Shown here in pieces: positions 1-7,960 of a DNA stretch of 64,000 nucleotides. Within the stretch, counting starts at the first letter, position 1. Each line of letters starts with the position of its first letter. The notes under the pieces are model-generated. The model searched no databases and was not told the DNA's origin. It saw only the letters and a program-made list of their open reading frames with translations. The position numbers were made by a program, and so were the translations under genes. The stretch comes from Planctomycetota bacterium (GTDB taxonomy: Bacteria > Planctomycetota > B15-G4): NCBI GenBank assembly GCA_021604805.1, contig BQJR01000001.1, positions 784,925-848,924 on the forward strand, in the 5' to 3' direction.

Positions 1-1
1 C

Positions 2-1750
2 AACCCACCGCGCGGCGAGCGCTCCGCCGACCCCATGCAGTTGCCCGACAGCAGCGCGCGCCTCACGCGCGCCTCGGGTCGCGTGGTGAGTCGCGCCGGC
101 ACGCCGCTCGCCGACGCGCGCGTGCTCGGACTGATCGTGCCCGTGAATCTCTTCGCGGGACCGCCGCAACTCAGCGGGCAGGAAACGCGCACCGACAGTG
201 AAGGTCGTTTCGAGCTGCTCGGCTTGCCCACGAACGTGAAGCTCGCCGTGGATGTCGACGCGCCCGGCTACGCCCCCACGCGCAAACAAGGCTTCCGACT
301 CGCGGAAGGCGAAGCGCGCAACCTCGGCACGATCACGCTCGACACGGGCCTCGCCATGGTCGGAGAAGTGCGCGACGAGTTCGGCACGCCGCTGGCCGGC
401 GCCCTGATCCGTGTGGACGACGTGGAGCGCGTGGTCAGCGGCGACGAAGAAGGCGCCTTCGTGGGCGAGACCCTCAGCGACGACGACGGCTGGTACCGCG
501 TGCCGAACCTCGCGCGTCGCCAATACGAGATCACGGCCAGCCTGCCAGGCCACGCCACGACCTCCGCGCAGATCACCTTCGTGCTCGGCCAGGAAGTCCA
601 GGAGTGGACGCAAGACTTCGTGCTCGAGACCACCAACACCGTGCTCGCCGGTTGGGTGCTCAACCCCAGCGATGAAGGCGTGGCCGACGCCACCCTGCAC
701 CTCTCACGTCGCTCGGGCGGCAGCAACAACAGCTACTTCCGCACGAGCACCGTCACCGACGCCGACGGCAACTTCCGCTTCGAGGCCGTGCCCGACGGTC
801 AGTTCGAACTCAGCTTCGAAGCCGCGGGCTGGTACCTGCCTTCGCGTCGCAAGCTCGAGTCGGGTCGCGAGAACCACGAGCTGCGCGTGCAAGCCGCCAT
901 CCGTGTGTTCGGCGAGCTCAGCACCGAAGGCCCGCCGGCGCCGACCGACTTCAGCGTGCGCGTGCGACCCGACGCGTCCACCGGAGCAGGTCTGTTGCCC
1001 GGCGCGCGACACGAACAGAAGTTCCACACGCCCGACGCGCCCGGCCGCTTCACGCTCGACGGCCTCAAGCCCGGCGCCTACACCTTCGAAGTGCTCGCGC
1101 CCGGCTTCGCGCTCTCACGCGGCACGCAACTGATCCTCGGCGTGAGCCAACGCGAAGCCGACCTGCGCATCCCCTTGCGCACCGGCGGCAGCTTGCGCGG
1201 ACGACTCAGCAACGCCACCGCCGACGCAAAGGTCGAGCTGCGCAGCGCCGACTGGGATCCCGGCTTGTCGATCGAGCTGGCCTTCCCCACGCCCGCGCTG
1301 CCCGGCCTGAGCACGCACACGAACGCCGAAGGCGAGTTCGCGATCCAGCACGTGCCCGAAGGCCTCTACGTGGTCAGTGCCTCCCCCGCCGACGGCCCGG
1401 CCACGCATCTGCGCGAAGTGCAGGTCTTCGAAGGCCGCGAGACCGACCTCGGACTGATCCGGCTCGCGCGCAGCGGCAAGATCCGCGGGCAGGTCTTCGG
1501 CGTGAACGGCGCGCCGGCCGCGGGGGCGCGTCTCACCCTTTCGGGCGACGGGCACTTTCAGCAACTGAGTGCCGATGGCGACGGGTTCTACGAGTTCAGC
1601 GGCGTGCCCGAAGGCTACGCCGAGGTCACGGCCACGCCGCCCGGCCTGTGGGACGCCTTGCGCTCCGAAGCGCGCGGCGAGGTGCGCGTGGATCCCGAGC
1701 GCCCAGCGCAGCTCGACTTGCAACTCGCGGCGCGCGCCCAGAACAACTGA
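2..1750 (+). CDS. CarboxypepD_reg-like surface protein (5' partial)
   Basis: The reading frame is open to the left edge of the window. The first ATG (position 35) has no ribosome site and no signal peptide behind it, so the gene most likely begins outside. The visible ~580 residues are a string of carboxypeptidase-regulatory-like beta-sandwich domains. Each starts with a G-x-V/L-x(4-6)-G-x-P-L/A-A-x-A-x-V/L pattern (for example GRVVSRAGTPLADARV, VRDEFGTPLAGALIRV and GQVFGVNGAPAAGARLTL) and continues with a T-D-x-x-G-x-F/Y element. Such arrays are typical of secreted or surface-anchored proteins. No enzymatic domain is visible and no function can be assigned. The gene ends 1 nt before the convergent gene at 1752. 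Proteins of the same type occur at 46024-48225 and 48287-50602. Confidence 0.8.
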   Translation, partial: NPPRGERSADPMQLPDSSARLTRASGRVVSRAGTPLADARVLGLIVPVNLFAGPPQLSGQETRTDSEGRFELLGLPTNVKLAVDVDAPGYAPTRKQGFRLAEGEARNLGTITLDTGLAMVGEVRDEFGTPLAGALIRVDDVERVVSGDEEGAFVGETLSDDDGWYRVPNLARRQYEITASLPGHATTSAQITFVLGQEVQEWTQDFVLETTNTVLAGWVLNPSDEGVADATLHLSRRSGGSNNSYFRTSTVTDADGNFRFEAVPDGQFELSFEAAGWYLPSRRKLESGRENHELRVQAAIRVFGELSTEGPPAPTDFSVRVRPDASTGAGLLPGARHEQKFHTPDAPGRFTLDGLKPGAYTFEVLAPGFALSRGTQLILGVSQREADLRIPLRTGGSLRGRLSNATADAKVELRSADWDPGLSIELAFPTPALPGLSTHTNAEGEFAIQHVPEGLYVVSASPADGPATHLREVQVFEGRETDLGLIRLARSGKIRGQVFGVNGAPAAGARLTLSGDGHFQQLSADGDGFYEFSGVPEGYAEVTATPPGLWDALRSEARGEVRVDPERPAQLDLQLAARAQNN

Positions 1751-1751
1751 G

Positions 1752-2078
1752 TCAGCGCGACGGCGGCAGCGTGTGTTGTTCGTCGGGGTGGAGTTGCAAC
1801 GCGCGATCGACCACGCGGCCGTCGTCGGTGAAGAGGCGCAGGCTCCAGGCGCCGGCGGGCAGCCTGAGTGTTTCGCCGGGTGCGAGTTCGAGCGTGTCGT
1901 CGGGGCCGCTGAGCACGGCGCCGCTCCACCCCGCGTCCCCAGGCAGCGTGAGTTCGGCGCGTGCGGGCTTGAGGCTGGGGCCGAAGCGCAACAGCAGCGC
2001 GATCAGCGCCAGGGCGATCACGGCCACCACCGCGTAGGTGCCCATGGCGCCGCGGATGCTGCGCGCGCCGGGCTTCAC
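1752..2078 (-). CDS. small single-pass membrane protein, unknown function
   Basis: This 108-residue protein has one hydrophobic segment (about residues 12-31, GTYAVVAVIALALIALLLRF) and a soluble, probably extracytoplasmic beta-rich tail of about 75 residues. The tail contains LELAPGETLRLPAGAWSLRLF, reminiscent of PEGA-like or bacterial Ig-like folds, but I do not recognise a family. The start is GTG; its last bases overlap the TGA of the preceding lipoprotein gene (GTGA). It is therefore the fourth and last gene of a translationally coupled set with glyQS, ptsI and the lipoprotein. Coding is supported by the overlap and by the membrane segment; function is unknown. Confidence 0.6.
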   Translation of the reverse strand: MKPGARSIRGAMGTYAVVAVIALALIALLLRFGPSLKPARAELTLPGDAGWSGAVLSGPDDTLELAPGETLRLPAGAWSLRLFTDDGRVVDRALQLHPDEQHTLPPSR

Positions 2079-2515
2079 CGCGCGGCGTCGGGGGCAGCCG
2101 AGTCAGCCGGCGGCGTTGCGTCGTTCGCGCGCGCAGACGCAGCGGGCAAGCGCAGGAGCACGTGCACGCGCTCGCCGCAGCGCGTGCTCTCCACGAACTC
2201 GAGCGCGTCGAGCGCGTGGTTCGGACCGGCGGCGCCGTAGGCTTCGACCACGAGTCGCTCGCCGAGGCGCGTGACCGTGAGCTGCACTTGCACATCGAGA
2301 TCGAGACGTTCCGCCAACGTGCGCGCGGCGCGGTTCAACGCCACGCGTTCGGGGCGGATCTCCAGACCGAGCAAGCCACAGCTGCCGGCAGCGTAGTGCC
2401 ACTCGCGGTTCTCGGGCAGCGCGTCGAGCCAGCTCGGCGGACAGGTGCTGCTGCACGCGGCGAGCAGCAAACTCAGTAAGCCGCACGTGAGCACCGAGCG
2501 CGCCGCGAGGATCAT
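2075..2515 (-). CDS. LPP20-like lipoprotein
   Basis: A 146-residue predicted lipoprotein. The N-terminus MILAARSVLTCGLLSLLLAAC ends in the lipobox LLAAC (Cys21). The next segment, PSWLDALPENREWHYAAGSCG, followed by an A-x(3)-A-R-x-L-A helix (residues about 55-65), resembles LPP20-family lipoproteins, whose domain begins PxWvxxpP...yaVG. The ATG overlaps the ptsI TGA (ATGA), which fixes the start and argues for translational coupling. The C-terminal ~25 residues are a low-complexity Ala/Asp/Pro tail. The envelope role is inferred from family resemblance only; nothing in the sequence explains why it sits behind ptsI. Confidence 0.65.
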   Translation of the reverse strand: MILAARSVLTCGLLSLLLAACSSTCPPSWLDALPENREWHYAAGSCGLLGLEIRPERVALNRAARTLAERLDLDVQVQLTVTRLGERLVVEAYGAAGPNHALDALEFVESTRCGERVHVLLRLPAASARANDATPPADSAAPDAAR

Positions 2516-4344
2516 GTGGCTGAAGCGTCGCTGACGGGCGCGAGGAAGGGTTCGAGTTCGGGCGCGTAGACCAGCACGAGTCGGTGCAGGGCCGCCGCGA
2601 TGGCCGCGCCGCGATCCAGTTCGAGCACTTCGCGCGCAGCATCTTGCGCTTGTTCGAGCGTGACGCGCGCGATGAGACGGCGCACGGCCGGCAAGTGGAA
2701 GGGCGACGTGGAGAAGGCGCGCAAGCCGAGCCCGAGCAACAGCAGGACCGCGCGCGGATCGCCAGCGACTTCGCCGCACACGGACACGGGCTTGTCCGCG
2801 GCGCGGCCGGCGTCGATCACCATGCGAATCAGCTGCAGCACGCCGGGGTGGAAGGGCTGGTAGAGCGCGGCCACGCGCGCGTTGTTGCGGTCGACGGCCA
2901 GCGCGTACTGCGAGAGGTCGTTGGTGCCGATCGAGAAGAAGTCAGCGCGCTCGGCGAGCGAGCGCGCGGCGAGCGCCGCGGCGGGCACCTCGACCATGGC
3001 ACCCAGCTGCACCGACTCGTTGAAGGGCACGCCGTTCTCGCGCAGATCGTCCTGGATCTCTTCCATGATCTCGCGGCAGCGCTCGAACTCCTCCACGTTC
3101 GTGATCATCGGCAACATGATGCGCATCGTGCCGTGCGCGCTCGCGCGCAGCAGTGCGCGCATCTGCGCGTAGAACATGTCGGGCCATTGCAGCGACAGGC
3201 GCACGCCGCGCCACCCGAGCACGGGGTTCGGTTCGTGCGGCACCGAGAGGTAGCTGAGTGGCTTGTCACCGCCCACGTCGATGGTGCGGAAGGTGATCTC
3301 GCGGTCGCCCACGCGTTGCAACGCGCCGACATAGTGCTCGTACTGTTCCTGCTCGGAGGGGAAGTACGTGCGCTCCATGAACAGGAACTCGGTGCGGAAC
3401 AGGCCGATGCCGCGCAGGTCTTCGAGCAGCTCGGCGGGCAGGTCGTCGAAGGTCTCCACGTTGAGGCAGAGTTCCACGGCGACCTTGTCGGCGGTGCGCG
3501 CGTAACCGCGCGTGTCGCGCATGAGTTCGTCGCGCACGCGTTGGAAGGTCTCGCCCTTCTCGATGGCGCGCTGCACGTCGTCGGGTGTGGGATCGAGGAT
3601 GACTTCGCCGGCGCCGCCGTCCACGATCCAGCAGCCGCCGCGTGCGGGCAGCGAAGACACGTCGACATCAGTGACAGCCGGGATGCCCAGGCCGCGCGCC
3701 AGGATCGCCGCGTGCGAGGCCACGCCACCCGAGGCGGTGATGATGCCGGCCAGTCGCGAGCGGTCCAGCGTGACCGTGTCGGAGGGCAGCAGCTCGCGCG
3801 TGACGAGGATCGCGCGTTGGTCGCCGCCGACTTCCGTGAGGTCGACCTGGTCGCGCGGATGTCCGGCGAGGATGCGCTGCAGGCGGCGGCCCACGTCGCG
3901 CAGGTCGGCCACGGGGTCGCGCTCGGAGCCGGCGGCGATGCCGGCCAGACGTTCCCCCCAGCTCGCGACCGCGTCGCGCACGGCGACCTCGGCGTTGATC
4001 AGCTCGCTGGCGATGCGCTCACGGATGGCGTCACCGAAAGCGGGGTCTTCGAGCAACAGACCCTGCACCGAGAAGATGCGCGCGTCTTGAGCGCCCACCT
4101 GGATCTCGAGGCGCTCCTCGACCTCGTGGAGTTGCGTGCGCGCTTCCTTCACGGCCTCCGCGAGGCGCGCCTGCTCGCCCTCGACATCGTCCGGGCGCAG
4201 CGCGAAGACGGGCACGTCCACGTCGGGCTCGTCGTGGAACACGGCGAAACCGACGGCCAAACCCGGCGCCACGGGCAAGCCGCGCACCACGATGCGGCGC
4301 GAGGCTGCGCCGCCCGATCCCGAGCTGTCGGGGGCGCCCTTCAC
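2512..4344 (-). CDS. ptsI: PTS enzyme I (phosphoenolpyruvate-protein phosphotransferase)
   Basis: Enzyme I takes phosphate from phosphoenolpyruvate and passes it to HPr. All family marks are present: the swivelling-domain active site GGVASHAAILARG with the phosphorylated His at residue 211, the PEP-binding stretch FRTEFLFMERTYFPSEQEQY, RTIDVGGDKPL, IGTNDLSQYALAVDR, and the catalytic Cys region VCGEVAGDP. The start is GTG at 4344, overlapping the glyQS stop as GTGA. This gives 610 residues, slightly longer than the usual ~575 because of a Gly/Ser-rich N-terminal extension of about 17 residues. An upstream ATG in frame lies inside glyQS and would add residues unlike the family. No HPr, EIIA or permease gene is in the window, so the partner is elsewhere. 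Confidence 0.93.
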   Translation of the reverse strand: MKGAPDSSGSGGAASRRIVVRGLPVAPGLAVGFAVFHDEPDVDVPVFALRPDDVEGEQARLAEAVKEARTQLHEVEERLEIQVGAQDARIFSVQGLLLEDPAFGDAIRERIASELINAEVAVRDAVASWGERLAGIAAGSERDPVADLRDVGRRLQRILAGHPRDQVDLTEVGGDQRAILVTRELLPSDTVTLDRSRLAGIITASGGVASHAAILARGLGIPAVTDVDVSSLPARGGCWIVDGGAGEVILDPTPDDVQRAIEKGETFQRVRDELMRDTRGYARTADKVAVELCLNVETFDDLPAELLEDLRGIGLFRTEFLFMERTYFPSEQEQYEHYVGALQRVGDREITFRTIDVGGDKPLSYLSVPHEPNPVLGWRGVRLSLQWPDMFYAQMRALLRASAHGTMRIMLPMITNVEEFERCREIMEEIQDDLRENGVPFNESVQLGAMVEVPAAALAARSLAERADFFSIGTNDLSQYALAVDRNNARVAALYQPFHPGVLQLIRMVIDAGRAADKPVSVCGEVAGDPRAVLLLLGLGLRAFSTSPFHLPAVRRLIARVTLEQAQDAAREVLELDRGAAIAAALHRLVLVYAPELEPFLAPVSDASAT

Positions 4345-5672
4345 GGAGCGAGACGCTCGGCGATCAGGCTCGGTAGCTCGGCGGCCGACACGCGCTCTTG
4401 GGTCATCGTGTCGCGGTCGCGCAGCGTGACCGTGCCGTGCTCCTTGGTGTCGCCGTCGACGGTGATGCACCAGGGCGTGCCGACTTCGTCTTGCCGGCGG
4501 TAGCGACGACCGATGGCGCCCGACTTGTCATAGAAGGTCGTGATGCCGCGCGCGCGCAGGGAGTCTTCGATCTCCATGGCGAGCTCGGGCATGCCGTCCT
4601 TCTTGACCAGCGGGAACACGGCCACCTTGATCGGCGCCAAGCGCGGATGCAGGCGCAGCACCGTGCGCGTTTCGCCGTCGATCTCTTCTTCGTCGTAGGC
4701 ATCCACGAGGAACACGAGCAGCGCGCGGTCCACGCCGGCGGCGGGCTCGATCACGTAGGGCGTGAAGCGTTCGCGCGTCTGACCATCGAAGTACTCGAGC
4801 GTGCGCCCGCTGTGTTCGCTGTGACGCTTGAGGTCGAAGTCGCTGCGCGAGGCCACGCCCTCGAGTTCCTTCCAGCCGATGGGCAGCTCGTACTCGATGT
4901 CGGCGGTGGCGTTGCTGTAGTGCGCGAGTTCGTCGGCATCGTGATCGCGCAGGCGCAACTTCTCGGGGTTCACGCCCAGCTTCACGTACCAGTCGAAGCG
5001 CTCCTGGCGCCAGTAGGCGTACCACTCTTCCCACTTCTCGGGCGGGACGAAGAACTCCATCTCCATCTGCTCGAACTCGCGCGTGCGGAAGATGAAGTTG
5101 CCCGGCGTGATCTCGTTGCGAAACGACTTGCCGATCTGCGCCACGCCGAAGGGCGGCTTGAGGCGGCCGGTCGTCTGCACGTTGAGGTAGTTGCAGAAGA
5201 TGCCCTGCGCGGTCTCGGGGCGCAGGTAGGCCGTGGCGCCGGCGTCTTCCACGGGACCGAGCGTGGTCTTGAACATCAGGTTGAAGTCGCGCGGCTCGGT
5301 GAAGTGACTCTTGCAGTCGTCGTTGATCGCCGCGTTGTGACGCTCGGGGCAGGTGGCGTTGTCCATGTCGTCGGCCCGGAAGCGCGCCTTGCACTTCTTG
5401 CAGTCGATGAGCGGATCGCTGAAGCCGTCGAGGTGACCGCTGGCCTGCCACACCTTGGGGTGCTGCAGCACGGCGGAGTCGAGGCCGACCACGTCGCGAC
5501 GCGTGTGCACCATCGAGTGCCACCACGCATCCTTCACGTTGCGCTTGAGCTCGGCGCCGAGCGGGCCGTAGTCCCAGCAGGAGTTCAGCCCGCCGTAGAT
5601 CTCACTGGCTTGGAACACGTACCCACGCCGCTTGGCGAGGTTGACGATCTGGTCGAGCGAGCTGGCAGCCAC
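4341..5672 (-). CDS. glyQS: glycyl-tRNA synthetase, class II single-chain type
   Basis: This charges tRNA-Gly with glycine. The 443-residue protein has the features of the alpha2 (eukaryotic/archaeal/Bacillus-type) GlyRS: the N-terminal RRGYVFQASEIYGGLNSCWDYGPLG, a Cys-rich insertion with CKKC and a later Cys (a probable zinc site), motif 2 SFRNEITPGNFIFRTREFEQ, the motif 3 region AGVDRALLVFL, and a C-terminal anticodon-binding domain. The start is GTG at 5672, with GGGAAG 7-8 nt upstream. It is the first gene of the four-gene overlapping set; its TGA is embedded in the ptsI GTG start. No T-box-like leader is evident in the 176 nt upstream. Confidence 0.95.
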   Translation of the reverse strand: MAASSLDQIVNLAKRRGYVFQASEIYGGLNSCWDYGPLGAELKRNVKDAWWHSMVHTRRDVVGLDSAVLQHPKVWQASGHLDGFSDPLIDCKKCKARFRADDMDNATCPERHNAAINDDCKSHFTEPRDFNLMFKTTLGPVEDAGATAYLRPETAQGIFCNYLNVQTTGRLKPPFGVAQIGKSFRNEITPGNFIFRTREFEQMEMEFFVPPEKWEEWYAYWRQERFDWYVKLGVNPEKLRLRDHDADELAHYSNATADIEYELPIGWKELEGVASRSDFDLKRHSEHSGRTLEYFDGQTRERFTPYVIEPAAGVDRALLVFLVDAYDEEEIDGETRTVLRLHPRLAPIKVAVFPLVKKDGMPELAMEIEDSLRARGITTFYDKSGAIGRRYRRQDEVGTPWCITVDGDTKEHGTVTLRDRDTMTQERVSAAELPSLIAERLAP

Positions 5673-5848
5673 GGAATCTTCCCGGGGGAGGCGAACGCGG
5701 CATTGTCCGCGCGCCGGCGTGAGCGATCAAGGTGGGCGCAAAAGCGCCGCACGCGGCTCGGTTTCGCTACGGGGCGGGCTGGGAAGTGCGGCGGGCGGTG
5801 TCGACTCAGCCTTCGGACGGAGGTGGAGCGAGCCAGCGCGCCCGCGCT

Positions 5849-7180
5849 TCAGCCTCCGATCGGCGCGTCGATCAACTCGCTGGGCGCCAACCAAAGGTGC
5901 GCACCGGCGGTCGCGGGGCGCGTCACCCAGGGCACGTCGTAGTGATCGGCGAAGGTGGGCGCGATGCGCTCGGCGGGCGAGTCGTCGCCCAAGCGGAAGA
6001 CCCAGCCGAGACGGCTCGGGCCCGGATCGTCGTGACGACCGTTCACCGTGCCGCGGCCTTCGCGCTCGCCGAACACGAGCAGGTCGAAGCGTGTGAAGCG
6101 CTGCGTCCGCAGATCGAAGTCGGCTTCGCCGCGCCACTCGACGTCGATCGAACGAGGCAGCTCGGCGTCGGTGCCCCAGTCGCTGTCGCCGAGGCGCCAG
6201 ATGCCGTCGCTCTCGGCGCGCGTGTGCCCGGTGAGGGCGAGGCGTACGTGGTCGCCGTCGCGAGCGAGCACGCGCGTGTTGAGCTCGGCTTCGGTGATCT
6301 CGTCCGGCGCGAAGGGGATCGTCTGGCCGCGCACGTTGTCCACGAGATGCAGCGCGGCGAAGCGCACGAGCATCTCGCGCGGTGCGCGTTGCGTCGCGCC
6401 CACTCGCGGCTTCACGGGCAGCAGGCTCCGCGCTTCCTCCGCGCTGAACCAGGCGAAGTCCACGTTCATGCGCGCGCCGGGCGCGAGCGGCTCGCCGGCT
6501 TTGCCGAGGTCGCGCACGGTGCCGCGCAAGGCCAGGCCGTCGCTCGGGTAGCTGTCTTCCCAGCGCGCTTCGGGGATCAGCAGGTCGCTCGGCGCGAGAC
6601 GACGCATCGAGGCCGGCAACGCTTCCCACGCAGCGAAGCCTTCGTCGAGCAAGTTCAACACGTGCTCGGCCTTGAGCGTGTTCGCCGACGCGAGCAGCTT
6701 GCCCGAGGGCGCGAAGACGTAGATGCCCTGGCGCGTGCCGCCGCCGCGACCGTAGTGACCCTGGTCAGCCATCGCTTGGAAGTGACGACACTCGCCGCCG
6801 TTGCCGCGCTGCAGACGGAACACTTCGTCGGCGCACGGCACGAAGCGCGCCGCGGACTCGAGCACATGTGTGTTGGACCAGACAGACCGTCGGCCGGCGG
6901 TGCCGTTGTTTCAGGTACAGCCCAACGGGTGACCGTTCATGGCCCACATGAGCAGCGGCTTGTCCACGCGCTCGGCTTCGATCACGGCGTCGGCGTAGGC
7001 CGGGATCCAGGGCAGCGTGCGCCAGGCGTCTTCGTTCGCGTCGGGGAGCACGAGACGCGTGACCTCGGCTTGCAACGCGGGCGGCAGCGCGTCGGACTCG
7101 GCGTCGTGCGAGGCCACAGGCGCAGCGCAAGCCAACGCGAGCCAGGACGTGGCGAACAGAGCGAGCGAGAGTCGGCGCAT
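5849..7180 (-). CDS. predicted selenoprotein, secreted thioredoxin-like (in-frame TGA at 6911-6913)
   Basis: Two open stretches on the minus strand lie in exactly the same frame and are separated by a single TGA at 6913-6911. Read through, they give a 443-residue protein. Residues 1-20 form a signal peptide (MRRLSLALFATSWLALACAA). Residues about 50-180 look like a thioredoxin fold: ERVDKPLLMWAMNGHPLGCT, then Sec90, then NNGTAGRRSVW, and later TRQGIYVFAPSGKLLAS, the usual second half of such domains. The remaining ~260 residues are beta-rich and unrecognised. A SECIS-like hairpin follows the TGA (6875-6895). The start ATG has GGAG 8 nt upstream and a TAGCAT -10 candidate. A plain stop would leave 89 residues and a headless 338-residue frame without a ribosome site. 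Selenocysteine machinery is not in the window. Alternatives are a nonsense mutation or two separate genes. Confidence 0.85.
6875..6895 (-). promoter_or_regulatory. bacterial SECIS-like stem-loop
   Basis: Counting from the base after the TGA, nucleotides 16-36 (GGCCGACGGUCUGUCUGGUCC with the last base omitted here: GGCCGACGGUCUGUCUGGUC) fold as follows. G20-A21-C22 pairs with G28-U29-C30; a single U31 bulges; C19, C18, G17 and G16 pair with G32, G33, U34 and C35 (or C35/C36 with U34 bulged). The apical loop is GGUCU. Known bacterial SECIS elements place a GGU-type loop about 16-37 nt after UGA, on a short upper stem with a bulged U. The E. coli fdhF element has the same GGUC loop. Here the GGU is at +23 to +25. 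The bulge is on the 3' side rather than the 5' side. Confidence 0.8.
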
Positions 7181-7205
7181 GAGCGTGTCTCCGTGAGTGC
7201 CGCGC

Positions 7206-7211
7206 ATGCTA
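7206..7211 (-). promoter_or_regulatory. -10 element candidate for the selenoprotein gene
   Basis: TAGCAT on the minus strand matches the TAnnnT hexamer seen before many genes here. It would start transcription about 19 nt before the ATG at 7180, leaving room for the GGAG ribosome site. Confidence 0.45.
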
Positions 7212-7331
7212 CCAGCCGATCGACGCGCAACCCGCTGGGGTGTCCGACCGAGCGCGCGCCGTGCAGGGCCCGCGTGCCGCGCATCGAAAGCGCCGACCGC
7301 GCCCCACCTGCGGGCGCCGGGTCCGCCGCAC

Positions 7332-7913
7332 TCAGCTCTCGGGCGTTGGCCCGGTGAGCGTCTCGAGCCGCGCGAGCGCTTCGCTGAGTTCTTCGACCAG
7401 TGGCCCGCCCAAGCGCTCCTCGAAGATCGCGAGCAGGCCGCGGTAGTACCAGAGCGTGCCCGCGTGGCCGCCGTTGAAGCGCGCGAAGATCTCGGCGCCC
7501 AGCTCGCGCGCGTCGAAGACCGTGGAGCGCAGGTTGTGCAACTTGTCGGCCGCCGACACGAGCAACACCGAGCGCGAGGCCGTGCGCAGGTGTTCGATGT
7601 AGGCGCGCTTGCGCGCTTCCCACGGGGGCTTGGGCACCACGTCGGTGTCGCTGCAGGCGGCGACGATGTCAGCGACCTCGTCACCGAACTCAGCGCGCAA
7701 CCGAGCCAGCGTGGGCGCGCCGCCCTGGTCTTCCACGGCATCGTGGAGCAGCGCGGCGATCTGTTCGTTCTCGGTGCCGCCCGCCTCGCCCACCAGCGCC
7801 ATCACCGCGAACAGGTGCGTCACATAAGGCAGCTCGCCGCCTTTGCGATGCTGGTCCCGGTGGAGCTCCAACGTGAGCTGGACGGCGGCTTGGAAACGTG
7901 GGCTGAGCGGCAT
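7332..7913 (-). CDS. HD-domain (p)ppGpp hydrolase-like protein (MESH1/RelA-SpoT HD type)
   Basis: The 193-residue protein consists of a single HD domain. The motifs match the hydrolase half of RelA/SpoT and stand-alone MESH1-like enzymes: H-x(2)-Q-x-RKG-x(3)-PYVTH (metal His33), IAALLHDAVED (the His-Asp pair at 57-58) and SAADKLHN (metal Asp). No synthetase, TGS or ACT domain is present, so a small alarmone hydrolase is the simplest reading; a related phosphohydrolase acting on other nucleotides is possible. The gene is divergent from mqnC, and the two share a symmetric -10 candidate at 7943-7952. No clear ribosome site precedes the ATG. Confidence 0.8.
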   Translation of the reverse strand: MPLSPRFQAAVQLTLELHRDQHRKGGELPYVTHLFAVMALVGEAGGTENEQIAALLHDAVEDQGGAPTLARLRAEFGDEVADIVAACSDTDVVPKPPWEARKRAYIEHLRTASRSVLLVSAADKLHNLRSTVFDARELGAEIFARFNGGHAGTLWYYRGLLAIFEERLGGPLVEELSEALARLETLTGPTPES

Positions 7914-7942
7914 CCCGGCATCGTGCTTCGAAGCCCGCTCGG

Positions 7943-7952
7943 ATGCTAGAGT
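7943..7952. promoter_or_regulatory. symmetric bidirectional -10 candidate (HD gene / mqnC)
   Basis: The decamer ATGCTAGAGT contains TAGAGT on the plus strand (7947-7952, facing mqnC) and TAGCAT on the minus strand (7948-7943, facing the HD gene). They share the central TA. The plus element ends 8 nt before the mqnC ATG at 7961. Confidence 0.5.
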
Positions 7953-7960
7953 TTGCGGCC

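Noticed and set aside
35..1750. Start of the first gene at ATG 35
   Set aside because: The frame is open upstream to the window edge, there is no ribosome site or export signal at 35, and the first domain begins directly after it; the gene is treated as 5'-partial.
2584..4503. 639-codon open frame antisense to ptsI
   Set aside because: Its protein is rich in His/Arg/Val/Gln without any domain, the mirror of a GC-rich gene on the other strand. PtsI motifs on the minus strand are unmistakable. The same applies to long antisense frames at 41240-43480, 60636-62861, 7946-9190 and 23452-25848.
5849..7180. Frameshift or pseudogene explanation for the split thioredoxin-like gene
   Set aside because: The two halves are in the same frame, so no frameshift is needed. 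The stop is TGA rather than TAA or TAG, it sits at the active site, and a SECIS-like hairpin follows at the right distance. A point nonsense mutation remains the only simple alternative.
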